Of a stretch of DNA of 64,000 nt, positions 18,963 through 26,311 are shown piece after piece. The position numbers and the translations under genes are program-made. The notes under the pieces were generated by a model. The model worked only from the letters and a program-made list of their open reading frames with translations, had not been told where the DNA came from and did no database searches. How positions within the stretch are numbered: position 1 is the first letter of the stretch; every line of letters starts with the position of its first letter. This stretch comes from Mucilaginibacter gotjawali (lineage in GTDB: Bacteria; Bacteroidota; Bacteroidia; Sphingobacteriales; Sphingobacteriaceae): NCBI RefSeq assembly GCF_002355435.1, contig NZ_AP017313.1, forward strand, positions 1,612,001-1,676,000, read 5' to 3'.

Positions 18963-19248
18963 CAAAAAATGTTTGCGCGGGATAGTTTTTTTTTAAAATA
19001 ATGATTTCTGAAAAATGATGTTGCCTGCAGCCTGAAAAATTCTTTTAAAAAGATTTGATAAATTATTACCGCGTTTGCCAGGTTCAAAAAATTTAATTTC
19101 CGAAAGCAAATTCTCTTTTGTTTTTTATTAAATCGGAAAATTGCGCGCCAAAACCAACATTATTCGCCCATAAGCCTTTATTACAAGATATTCAAAAAAT
19201 ATTTATCTTCACGGCACAGTTTTAATGCTTTAATATAAGCTGTTTGAT

Positions 19249-19434
19249 TTGAATAAATTAGTTTCAATTGTCTTTTTGATAATTATTTCAGGGCAATTAA
19301 GGGCGCAGAACAGTGCCCCGCAAATTACTTTTGGTGCGGGCGGCGGAATTGCCACAACGTTTAGCGGTACCGTACTGCAAAAAACACCGTGGCTTTTTAC
19401 GGCGATGCTGCTTATTACCCGTGGTCTTTCTTAA
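19249..19434 (+). CDS. Outer-membrane beta-barrel protein, N-terminal fragment (frameshifted)
   Basis: Starts with a signal peptide (TTG start; NKLVSIVFLIIISGQLRAQN) followed by APQITFGAGGGIATTFSGT, typical of Bacteroidota outer-membrane barrels. After LQK the frame departs from homology. The continuation AFYGDAAYYPWSF is in the -1 frame and forms the next entry. The switch is at six A (19379-19384), and one additional A restores a single ~228-residue protein. Unlike the GH31 break, the phase does not make a canonical slippery heptamer, so an indel is the likely cause. Confidence 0.6.
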   Translation: MNKLVSIVFLIIISGQLRAQNSAPQITFGAGGGIATTFSGTVLQKTPWLFTAMLLITRGLS

Positions 19435-19934
19435 ACGTATATTTAGAGGTTCAGGCCGGGACGCTATCCGGTGCGTCATCCGGTAAAAGAAACCCTAAAA
19501 GTTTTAACAATAATTTCAATGCTGAAACCATCAATGGAGAATTGAATTTGGGTGTAATTGTAAAACCTGATATCAATGTTTTTTTTGATGTTGTAAGGAA
19601 TATTTATGGAGGGGCCGGTTACGGTGTAATTAATGGCGACATCACTAACGTTAATCTATTTAAGCCTGCAATAGTTGATCATATAAAAAATACCATTCAC
19701 ATCGTCCCGATAAAGCTGGGTTACGAACTCACCATCGTTCGAAATATATACGACGAACCTCTGTTGCGGTTGAACGGATGCCTGAACCTGAATTACGTTA
19801 AAGGCAAGGGGGTGGACGGCTATTACGATAAAAATGCAGCATCACATAGCTTTTATACCTATGCTTCCCTTGGTTTAAGATACGCCATCAGCTTAAGGCA
19901 TGGCAAGGCAAGAGATTATAACAAGTTTGACTAA
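19389..19934 (+). CDS. Outer-membrane beta-barrel protein, main part (frameshifted)
   Basis: This is a continuation of the protein that begins at 19249. It has alternating hydrophobic strands (NVYLEVQAGTLSG, GELNLGVIVKPDINVFFDV, TYASLGLRYAIS) and ends soon after a strand, as barrels do. GTG 19389 is only the first start codon after the frame change, not the biological start. No specific family is recognised. Monocistronic, followed by the tRNA-Arg gene 170 bp downstream. Confidence 0.6.
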   Translation: MAFYGDAAYYPWSFLNVYLEVQAGTLSGASSGKRNPKSFNNNFNAETINGELNLGVIVKPDINVFFDVVRNIYGGAGYGVINGDITNVNLFKPAIVDHIKNTIHIVPIKLGYELTIVRNIYDEPLLRLNGCLNLNYVKGKGVDGYYDKNAASHSFYTYASLGLRYAISLRHGKARDYNKFD

Positions 19935-20105
19935 CAGCATCTTTGGCGGTCGCCAATTAATAATTTTGCAGGGGACCTGTAAAAAACCTTAAAGTATGGG
20001 TTGCCAATTTTAACAGATTTTTGCATCTTTGCAGCGCTTTTTGTTAAAGTCAGCAGCCGTAAGTCTTAAGTCGAAAGTGGGTTTTGACTTTGAACTCAAA
20101 AAAAA

Positions 20106-20179
20106 GGTCCCATAGCTCAGCTGGATAGAGCAACAGATTTCTAATCTGTAGGTCTTAGGTTCGAATCCTAATGGGATCA
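20106..20179 (+). tRNA. tRNA-Arg (anticodon TCT)
   Basis: A 74-nt cloverleaf. The acceptor stem GGTCCCA/TGGGATC has one G-U pair, the D-arm contains AGCTCAGCTGGATAGAGC, and the anticodon arm ACAGA-TTTCTAA-TCTGT reads TCT at positions 34-36. The T-arm contains GGTTCGAATCC. CCA is not encoded. Its 3' end is the attachment point of the accessory island that follows, and a decayed copy of the T-arm and 3' end lies at 26204. Confidence 0.95.
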
Positions 20180-20193
20180 CAAAAACAAGTCAG

Positions 20194-20225
20194 AAGTCTT
20201 TAGCCGAAAATCTAAAGACTTTTTT
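20194..20225 (+). terminator. tRNA-Arg terminator
   Basis: 10-bp stem AAGTCTTTAG / CTAAAGACTT, 8-nt loop, followed by a T run, 15 bp after the tRNA. A matching hairpin follows the displaced tRNA remnant at 26243. Confidence 0.8.
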
Positions 20226-20471
20226 CGTCTACTGCAAATTAAATGAATAAAAAAGCCCCGTTGATCCGCTGGGTTTTGCTCCAGAGAGGCTGCATGCGTT
20301 CCATTTTTGCACGCGCGGAACACCCCGGAACAGTGTGAAACACGTTCATTATCAGCGTGTTTCATCTTTTAATAAATTATCCAATTTAGCTAAGTGGTTG
20401 ATAATCAACTAATATTAAATTTGCTTTTTTGTCAATATCGATTCAATTTGCTGATAATCAATTATTTCCTG

Positions 20472-20567
20472 TTTCAGGACTGCGCCCAGGTCCTGAAATG
20501 GGTTTACACTTGGGATACGTCAGCGGGACGCTGACAGGGGTTTGGGTTGAAGTGGGACACTTGAACC
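20472..20567. repeat. Three consecutive hairpins (REP-like palindromes)
   Basis: Stem 1 is TTTCAGGAC-9 nt-GTCCTGAAA (20472-20498). Stem 2 is GTCAGCG-GGA-CGCTGAC (20519-20535). Stem 3 is GGTTGAAGTG-GGA-CACTTGAACC (20545-20567, one mismatch). Stems 2 and 3 share the GGA triloop. They occupy the point where the AraC-type gene fragment loses its coding similarity. The rest of the 20226-20470 gap holds another strong hairpin, TGAAACACG...CGTGTTTCA near 20335-20362, and two copies of TTGATAATCAA-like boxes at about 20398 and 20453. Confidence 0.6.
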
Positions 20568-20600
20568 GGCGGGGCAATACCCGGTTTGGTAACATAAACG

Positions 20601-20913
20601 GCTCCAATAATGCCGGGACGAAATGCAGCCAATCTTTCCGGCTGAACTGGTATTCCGGCCGGGTTAATTTCAGTACATAAAAATAGATAAGCGGGCCAGG
20701 CGCCAACGAAAACTGCAGCGGCAACGTTGTATCGATGCGCAGGATACGGACTATCCACAAAACCATCACCGCCAACGCCACGGCCAAAAACCTGTTTGCC
20801 GGCCGGTTTAGCTTTTTGGTAAACCCCAACAACAAAGCAAAATTCAGCCCGGTAAACACGATGCCCAGCGCGGCTACGTCGTAAAAGCTAATATGGGAGG
20901 TATATATATTCAC
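20601..20913 (-). pseudogene. 5' remnant of a membrane-anchored AraC-family regulator
   Basis: The first ~104 residues (DVAALGIVFTGLNFALLLGF, RPANRFLAVALAVMVLWIV, PLIYFYVLKLTRPEYQFSRK) match the N-terminal multi-TM sensor part of Bacteroidota AraC regulators with a 7-TM-like domain. After PALLE the sequence becomes proline/arginine-rich and unlike the family. The ORF runs on only to 20458 and no HTH domain follows. The gene is therefore truncated, with the palindromic hairpin cluster at the break. Confidence 0.6.
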
Positions 20914-20950
20914 GTGGATAAATATCGGGAAGATTTTAGGATAATTGGTT

Positions 20951-21148
20951 TTATGGGTGGTTTTTGTGGGGGTGGGCTGGTTGTCCGGGATTTACGAAAT
21001 TCGGACGATTATGATCATAGTCTCCGTCTATGGTAAAAGCAAAAAAACCTTCAACATTTCGCTGGTCGTTTTCAGTAGCCCGTAGAGGAAGCTTTTCGAA
21101 CCCCTTTTTGAGGTTGATAACGGAATTGAGCCAATGCTGGACAATTCT
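20951..21148 (-). pseudogene. Possible C-terminal gene remnant, no start codon
   Basis: A 65-codon open frame with protein-like composition (RIVQHWLNSVINLKKGFEKL, GFFAFTIDGDYDHNRPNFVN) ending at TAA (20951-20953). There is no ATG/GTG, and an in-frame stop lies immediately upstream, next to the end of the HExxH gene. It looks like the tail of a gene cut by rearrangement. I do not recognise the family. Confidence 0.3.
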
Positions 21149-21157
21149 CGAACTGTT

Positions 21158-22435
21158 TTATAATTGACTTATTGTTTTCTTATCAAGCTCGTACTTTCGC
21201 AAAGAGGCAGTCATTAAACATTTTTCCTTTTTCTTCCACTGTTCATCTAAACACTCGCAAGACATTTCAAATTTTTGTATTACATCATCATTGTACAACA
21301 GGCTGGAACATTTCTCATACAACGGACATTTTCGATTTTTCGAAGTAAATCGGTTAATTACTAATTCTAATGCTCTTAAATTAGCTATATCCAAATAATC
21401 CCTATCATCAGGATTAGGACTCCTTGGCATTAACGTAAGATTGTTCGCTTCTATTAATGGAAGTCCATAATAATTAGTTAAAGCAATGATAGATTCTTTT
21501 GAGTTTATTTCAGTTTCGTAAAGTAAATTCAATAAAAGGCATTCATTATTTCGAATTTCAGATTTACAATTCTCAAATACCTTTGAAAAATAAGTTAATT
21601 CACTACAAATTGCAGCTTCTATGTTAGTTTGATATTCATCAATTAAATAACAGAAAAGTTCACTTAAAGTGCTACAATATTCGTGTTTAATCTTTGAAAG
21701 TAATAAGTGCTTATATAATTTGATCCCATTGTAACTGGGGTTAACTTCCAAAACATTAAGTACATCAAAAAATCCTACAGCGGGATTGCTAAACATTAAT
21801 GAACATAAACAAATACTAAAAATTAGTTTTTTATCAGTAATGGGGTTTGGAAGGTTATTCAATATGATTTCAACGTTGTGATATGGAACAATGGGATGTC
21901 CCGGTAGGTTCTCATCAAAAAATGACTGAAAAATTAAAGCCATGTTTTCAATAATACTTAAATAGCCAAATTGGAAGTAATGTGATTCTCCATTTTCTGA
22001 ATTTATACCTTTTACCTTAATAGAAGTAAATTCTGACTTTGCTAAATCAATATCACTAGGCTCTATTGCGATTTTGTCTATTTCAATTGAACATGTTTCA
22101 CTACCCTTTAATTTTAGATATTTGTTAATGAGACTATCAAGTGTAGGTTCTTTAGAACGAATGTTTAGCGGTATTTCTATTCTTTCGTTCTTTGAAAAAT
22201 GGTCACCGCAATAGGAAAAATAATTACTATAAATCGTTCCATACGAAACCCCAAACACAGTATTTACGAATTGAATATAATGTAAATATTCATGCATGAA
22301 AGTTCCTTTTAAAGAATCTTCATATTCAAAAAACTCAGAATTAGGCAAATCTTTGTAAACATAAATGTGAAAAAAATTCGTTTCGCATCTACCTAAAACA
22401 CTTCCATTCTCTAAAAGATCCCAAAATCCCATCAT
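21158..22435 (-). CDS. Putative HExxH zinc-metallopeptidase-like accessory protein
   Basis: A 425-residue soluble protein with no family I can name. It contains a zinc-metallopeptidase motif in a plausible helix, TFMHEYLHYIQ (H48-E49-x-x-H52), and a possible third ligand in GYLSIIENMAL (E163). The C-terminal third holds a cysteine cluster (CPLYEKC near 375-381, MSCECL near 396-401) that could bind a second metal. The rest is helical and rich in L, N and S. GC is low compared with the chromosome. It lies in the tRNA-Arg island, divergent from a PLD-family nuclease. Proteolytic activity and a defence role are inference only. Confidence 0.6.
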   Translation of the reverse strand: MMGFWDLLENGSVLGRCETNFFHIYVYKDLPNSEFFEYEDSLKGTFMHEYLHYIQFVNTVFGVSYGTIYSNYFSYCGDHFSKNERIEIPLNIRSKEPTLDSLINKYLKLKGSETCSIEIDKIAIEPSDIDLAKSEFTSIKVKGINSENGESHYFQFGYLSIIENMALIFQSFFDENLPGHPIVPYHNVEIILNNLPNPITDKKLIFSICLCSLMFSNPAVGFFDVLNVLEVNPSYNGIKLYKHLLLSKIKHEYCSTLSELFCYLIDEYQTNIEAAICSELTYFSKVFENCKSEIRNNECLLLNLLYETEINSKESIIALTNYYGLPLIEANNLTLMPRSPNPDDRDYLDIANLRALELVINRFTSKNRKCPLYEKCSSLLYNDDVIQKFEMSCECLDEQWKKKEKCLMTASLRKYELDKKTISQL

Positions 22436-22474
22436 TATTTTAAATTGCCCTCATAATTATACCAACAGTTCGTA

Positions 22475-22597
22475 TTATTGGGCGTGCCAACTACTTTTAG
22501 AAAAGTAGTCACTTCCAGACTTTTGATCAACCCTTTTTACAGTTTCAATGGACAAATTTAAGAATTGTTCATCCGCTTTACTATCTTTAAAATTCAC
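22475..22597 (-). other. Short open frame upstream of the HExxH gene (possible gene remnant)
   Basis: A GTG-started frame of 40 codons (NFKDSKADEQFLNLSIETVK...SSWHAQ) on the same strand as the HExxH gene. The frame stays open further upstream, into the antisense of the PLD gene start. It may be a C-terminal remnant. A perfect inverted repeat ACTACTTTT-AG-AAAAGTAGT (22490-22509) lies inside it and could instead be a regulatory site for the divergent genes. Confidence 0.2.
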
Positions 22598-22614
22598 AAA
22601 CAAACCTCTTTCAC

Positions 22615-23874
22615 GTGTACCAGCAGTTACAACCCCAGTTAGCGCAATATTTACCGGAGGCTAGGAATGTTTACATTGCTACGGCCCTCATTAAAAACTA
22701 TGGTTACCGATTTATTGAGCAGCGGCTACCTGCGGCAGCTAAGCGCTATTACCTGATTGGCTTGAACCTGCCCTCTGACGTCGGTGTATTTGAACAAATG
22801 CTCCAGGTTCCTGAAAGCCGAGGCTACACTCGAATCTTCACTGGAAGACAAACTTTTCACCCAAAAGTTTACCTGATCGAACGCCTATCCGGAAAATGGA
22901 TCGCTTTTATCGGTTCAGCGAATACGACCAATGGCGGCCTACAAGCCAATGTTGAAATGTCTATTGCATTGGAAGATCAGACTATCTGCCTAGCGTTGTA
23001 CGATTGGTTCATGAGTTTCTTACCCAACACCGGCGTATTAACGGCTGAATTTGTGAAGGCCTGGCAGCGTTCGGTTTTACGTATTAAAAGCCGGCAGGCT
23101 ACGAATAACGCCGACTTGGCCGAAGCCCGTTCCTTATTAAAACAGGAAATGATCATTCCTTCTGTGATTACGCCGAGCGCGCTACAGTTTTTTTCAGGCA
23201 GTGATTATGTTGCTTTCAGCGATATCTATTGGACGGATGAATCCGGCGCAGCTGACGCGCTACGGCGTAAAGTTTGGTTTAGGATGGCGGACCTGGACGC
23301 TAGAATCTATACCCAGTTTCCCCAATATGCGTTGACGGAACTGGGCAGTCACTACTGGAAAGCTAGCCGCATATCCCACTATCAGCACCGAAAAGGCTTT
23401 AATAATACTTACCTTAAATCTATCTGGCTGCATTATGGCTATCCAAACCGATTCGTTCAAAAAGATTTTACAAAACATCCTCGGATGCAGGTTATCCTTC
23501 ATCAGCATGATGTGGGGATATGGTTGGTAATTGGTGTGGAAAATTCCAGCCTTGAGGAACGCCGACGTTTTAAAGAGAACTTGCGCAACAATCCAATTTT
23601 CGCCGATTTGGTGTACCGAGTCATGATGGATCTCGGCGGTGCTTATTGGTTAGGCATCAACGGGAAGTCGCCGGTTCATTTGGACCATTTCGATATGGAA
23701 GAAAAACTGACTAAGGCATTGCTTTCGGAGGAAGTCCATGATTATATGATCATCGGGCGCAATTACCAGCCGGACGATCCAAGCCTGAGCGATATAAATA
23801 TCGCTGAAACGGTGTTGCTGGAATTTCAACGCTTATACCCGTTATATTTACTTTTTAAGAACGGGAAATTATAA
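22615..23874 (+). CDS. Phospholipase D-family (single-HKD) nuclease-like protein
   Basis: 419 residues, GTG start (no ATG available between the preceding in-frame TAA at 22588 and here). The N-terminal domain carries one PLD motif: H82-x-K84 in FHPKVYLIER followed by IGSANTTNGG (G100, S101, N103). This is the HxK...GSxN pattern used by PLD-type endonucleases that work as dimers. The C-terminal ~250 residues are unassigned. In bacteria such proteins are often restriction-like nucleases or partners of SF2 helicases (as in DISARM), but no helicase or methylase is adjacent. GC is close to the chromosome average, unlike the AT-rich HExxH gene, so the island may be composite. Confidence 0.7.
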   Translation: MYQQLQPQLAQYLPEARNVYIATALIKNYGYRFIEQRLPAAAKRYYLIGLNLPSDVGVFEQMLQVPESRGYTRIFTGRQTFHPKVYLIERLSGKWIAFIGSANTTNGGLQANVEMSIALEDQTICLALYDWFMSFLPNTGVLTAEFVKAWQRSVLRIKSRQATNNADLAEARSLLKQEMIIPSVITPSALQFFSGSDYVAFSDIYWTDESGAADALRRKVWFRMADLDARIYTQFPQYALTELGSHYWKASRISHYQHRKGFNNTYLKSIWLHYGYPNRFVQKDFTKHPRMQVILHQHDVGIWLVIGVENSSLEERRRFKENLRNNPIFADLVYRVMMDLGGAYWLGINGKSPVHLDHFDMEEKLTKALLSEEVHDYMIIGRNYQPDDPSLSDINIAETVLLEFQRLYPLYLLFKNGKL

Positions 23875-23919
23875 AAGCCACTTAACTTTAAACAAAAAAC
23901 ACGGATGACTTTACGTCGT

Positions 23920-24057
23920 CGCAGGGTCTCCAACGTGACCCTGCGCTGTATTTTCGCTTGCCCCCGGCAGCCTAGGCCCGGGCGGAAAGCCAAACTGCAC
24001 GGATAGAGACGCCTCTCACCCAAGCACGCGGCGCAGGGTCCTTTCGGAGACCCTGCG
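23920..24057. other. GC-rich structured element bounded by two identical hairpins
   Basis: CGCAGGGTC-8 nt-GACCCTGCG occurs twice (23920-23945 and 24032-24057) with identical 9-bp stems and different 8-nt loops. The outer arms extend to GCAGGGTCTCC and GGAGACCCTGC, so the whole 138 bp can also close into one long stem. The enclosed ~86 bp are GC-rich (CCCCCGGCAGCCTAGGCCCG) in an AT-rich neighbourhood and contain no ORF. It could be a REP/MITE-type mobile unit or a structured RNA. It occupies most of the 377-bp gap 23875-24251. The remainder contains the 23-bp repeat at 24067 and nothing else recognised. Confidence 0.65.
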
Positions 24058-24066
24058 TGGACAACA

Positions 24067-24089
24067 AAGTCGAAAGTCTTGAGGCTTTT
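24067..24089. repeat. 23-bp copy of the tRNA-flank terminator half
   Basis: AAGTCGAAAGTCTTGAGGCT plus TTT is identical to 26252-26274, the loop and 3' arm of the hairpin behind the displaced tRNA 3' end. The 5' arm is missing here. It suggests an older insertion boundary inside the island. Confidence 0.7.
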
Positions 24090-24251
24090 GTATTTCTGTT
24101 CCAATATCGAAAGATTTCGCCGTAGCGATCTGGAGTAAAATTAGCATAACTAGAGGTGGCTTTTTTGGGATTTCCATTTTAAACTCGTGGTGAATTTATG
24201 GATGGTTGGATCTCGGTTTGGCTATAAATTATCTTGATGGCTTAACTAAAT

Positions 24252-24905
24252 CTATAGTTTTTCTATAGCATTCAACCAATTATTAAACCTGGGACTCTTA
24301 TTTCGTATCTTATCCAAACCAATGGCTTCTGCGAAGTAGTGCCCATATAATATTTTATTATAACCTTCGATTATTCGCTTCAATCTATGAGATGGCGAAG
24401 TGTTTTTGTTGTTATTTATCATTTCTGGATTATCATAATCTTGAAACGTTTTAATCAATTCACTTTTACCTACTAATTCATTTTTTGGGACTTGCTCGTA
24501 GAATATTTGAATATCGTTGAATAGTAAACCTTCAAATTCGTGTAGTTGTAAATACGGCAAAAATCTATGTTGAACGGCATCTCTCAGATCTTGTTTCATT
24601 GCAGCTTCTAAAAAATCCATTCGTGTATTTTTATCGACTATTTTTTCGCCGTCTTCCCAACTTGGGAAAGCATATTTATTGTATAATCCATAATAATCAA
24701 TTAACATTGTCACAAGAACATCGTCCTCTTGGAGATAAGTGTGTATTTCTTTTTTTAGGGTATTCCATTTTACAATTCCACCCATCGACCTTTTAATTAG
24801 AGGTGATTGAATAAAAATTTCTTTTTTAGCAAAATATGGCGCAAGAATATGTTTACAAAATTCTCTTTCAGTTTCGCCCTCACAGATTATTATGACCCTT
24901 TTCAT
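24252..24905 (-). CDS. DUF4276 TOPRIM-like protein paired with AAA ATPase
   Basis: 217 residues. The N-terminal VIIICEGETEREFCKHIL gives the CEGxTE motif of DUF4276, with LVTMLIDYYGLYNK and the family hallmark FLPYLQLHEFEGLLFND downstream. DUF4276 proteins have a TOPRIM-like fold and almost always accompany an AAA_21 ATPase, as here, where ATG overlaps the ATPase stop by 4 bp. Such pairs are widespread in defence islands and resemble AbiL/RloAB and OLD-type systems, in which the TOPRIM partner is the presumed nuclease. It is the second of two independent ATPase-TOPRIM pairs within 12 kb. Confidence 0.8.
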   Translation of the reverse strand: MKRVIIICEGETEREFCKHILAPYFAKKEIFIQSPLIKRSMGGIVKWNTLKKEIHTYLQEDDVLVTMLIDYYGLYNKYAFPSWEDGEKIVDKNTRMDFLEAAMKQDLRDAVQHRFLPYLQLHEFEGLLFNDIQIFYEQVPKNELVGKSELIKTFQDYDNPEMINNNKNTSPSHRLKRIIEGYNKILYGHYFAEAIGLDKIRNKSPRFNNWLNAIEKL

Positions 24906-25972
24906 TCACTAAAATTTGGCTGGCCGCCCATAATAATATTCCTTTTCCATAGGTCATCAATTGTATAATCCTCTAACCATTTATTAAGCGTTGTACTATT
25001 TAGCCTTTCAAATTTGCTTTCTCCATCAACTTGGTCAACGGTAATTATATCTTCAGGCATAAAATGGCTTAACAGATCAGTAGATTGTGTAGCAACAATA
25101 ACCTGGCATTTTCTATCGGCTACGGACTTGATCATAGCAGCCAATTTAGCAATAGATGCCGGATGTAGTCCTAATTCGGGTTCGTCAATAATTATTGTAT
25201 CCGGTAATTTAGGTTGTAAAAATAGGACAGACAAAGCAATAAAACGTAATGTTCCATCAGAGAAATCATTCGCACCATATATGACATCACTATACTTATC
25301 TGTCCATTGCAGCCTCACTAAGTCTTCCTTATTCGGTGTCAAGTAAAAATCAGAAAAGTACGGCGCTATAGACTGGATGTTCTTTATGATTCTATTATAA
25401 ACGATTTTATTGGTTTGATGTATATCATAAAGGAACGCAGCCAAGTTCATTCCGTTTTCGTAAAGGTAGTATATGTCATTTTCAATATGGCTCAATTGCG
25501 TAAAAGGCGAATTGGTGCTTGTATCATGAAAATGGTATTTACGAAACCCATTAAGATATTTAATTACATATTTTGCTCGAAAATTATCTGTTAATTTTAT
25601 ATAAGCTTCGGCCGATGATCTGCTTATATCCGTCCCTTGATCGCTTCTATAAATAAGCCTCTCATCTGTAAAAACAAAGCCTTCAGTCCCTGATTCTAAA
25701 ATTGCGGAATAGCCATTCTGTCCATTGCCAAATTCAAGTCGGAAAGAAATTGTATCGGTAGATTTTTTGCCCTTGTGAAGAATTTTATTATCTCCTCCGT
25801 TTAATGCAATGTAATCGTTTAATTTTCTGTTATAAAGCCGATTCAAAAAATCAAAAAATGAAATAAAATTACTTTTACCACTACCATTCGCACCAATTAG
25901 GATATTGATTGGCGCAAAATCCACTCTTACGGATTTTATTGACTTGTAGCCTTCTATTTCGATGTAATCCAT
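24902..25972 (-). CDS. AAA_21-type ATPase paired with DUF4276 protein
   Basis: A 356-residue soluble SMC-like ATPase. The N-terminus is IEIEGYKSIKSVRVDFAPIN with Walker A LIGANGSGKSNF. The C-terminal half has the signature DFSDGTLRFIALSVLF, Walker B TIIIDEPELGLHP and the following VIVATQSTDLL (H-loop position is Q-S rather than His). It starts the two-gene unit and overlaps the DUF4276 gene by 4 bp. The role is probably the ATPase/regulator of an abortive-infection or nuclease module (inference). Sequence similarity to the ATPase at 12789 is limited to the NTPase motifs, so the two pairs are separate acquisitions. Confidence 0.85.
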   Translation of the reverse strand: MDYIEIEGYKSIKSVRVDFAPINILIGANGSGKSNFISFFDFLNRLYNRKLNDYIALNGGDNKILHKGKKSTDTISFRLEFGNGQNGYSAILESGTEGFVFTDERLIYRSDQGTDISRSSAEAYIKLTDNFRAKYVIKYLNGFRKYHFHDTSTNSPFTQLSHIENDIYYLYENGMNLAAFLYDIHQTNKIVYNRIIKNIQSIAPYFSDFYLTPNKEDLVRLQWTDKYSDVIYGANDFSDGTLRFIALSVLFLQPKLPDTIIIDEPELGLHPASIAKLAAMIKSVADRKCQVIVATQSTDLLSHFMPEDIITVDQVDGESKFERLNSTTLNKWLEDYTIDDLWKRNIIMGGQPNFSE

Positions 25973-26203
25973 TTTTTTATTTACTCTCTCAAAGATAGTT
26001 CGACAAACCTATCTACAGTGCTTTTTTGGGGAAATTACATCAATAATCGTAAATTTTCTAATATTCTGTTTAAGACTCGTACTTTTGTGTTAATATTCTA
26101 AGTCAAAAACCTAATGTTGAAAAGAATTTCCTAAACACTTTTTACATTATGCGCAGCTTCGGCCAAACTTTTTAATCTCCTTCGGCTCTTTAATTAATAA
26201 ATC

Positions 26204-26274
26204 GGTTCGAACAAAATCCAATAGAGATCACGGAAAAAGTCAAAAGCCTCAAGTCGAAAGTCTTGAGGCTTTTA
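26204..26274. other. Decayed tRNA-Arg 3' end plus terminator: island boundary
   Basis: GGTTCGAA...ATCC-AATAGAGATCAC (26204-26232) resembles the tRNA-Arg T-arm and 3' end (GGTTCGAATCC-TAATGGGATCAC), with a 4-nt insertion, one gap and two mismatches. The similarity continues into the flank (AAAAAGTCAAAAGCC against AAAACAAGTCAGAAGTC). It is followed by a 12-bp terminator, AAAAGCCTCAAG / CTTGAGGCTTTT (26243-26274), as behind the real tRNA. It is read as the original 3' flank displaced by insertion of 20180-26203. The preceding gap 25973-26203 shows nothing else recognisable. Confidence 0.55.
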
Positions 26275-26311
26275 TATTTATAAATAATTATCTGAATTTC
26301 CGTCGAATCAA

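Noticed and set aside
18824..19087. 87-codon minus-strand ORF in the gap after the BadF-type kinase
   Set aside because: AT-driven composition, conflicts with the + ORF in the same place, no recognisable features.
19379..19385. A AAA AAC heptamer as a programmed frameshift site in the outer-membrane gene
   Set aside because: The heptamer is out of phase: zero-frame codons are CAA AAA ACA, so tandem slippage would need a mismatched Gln codon. A single-base indel is simpler.
23920..24057. Retron ncRNA or integron attC site
   Set aside because: No reverse transcriptase is adjacent and no attC R-box consensus or integron integrase is visible; kept only as an unexplained structured element.
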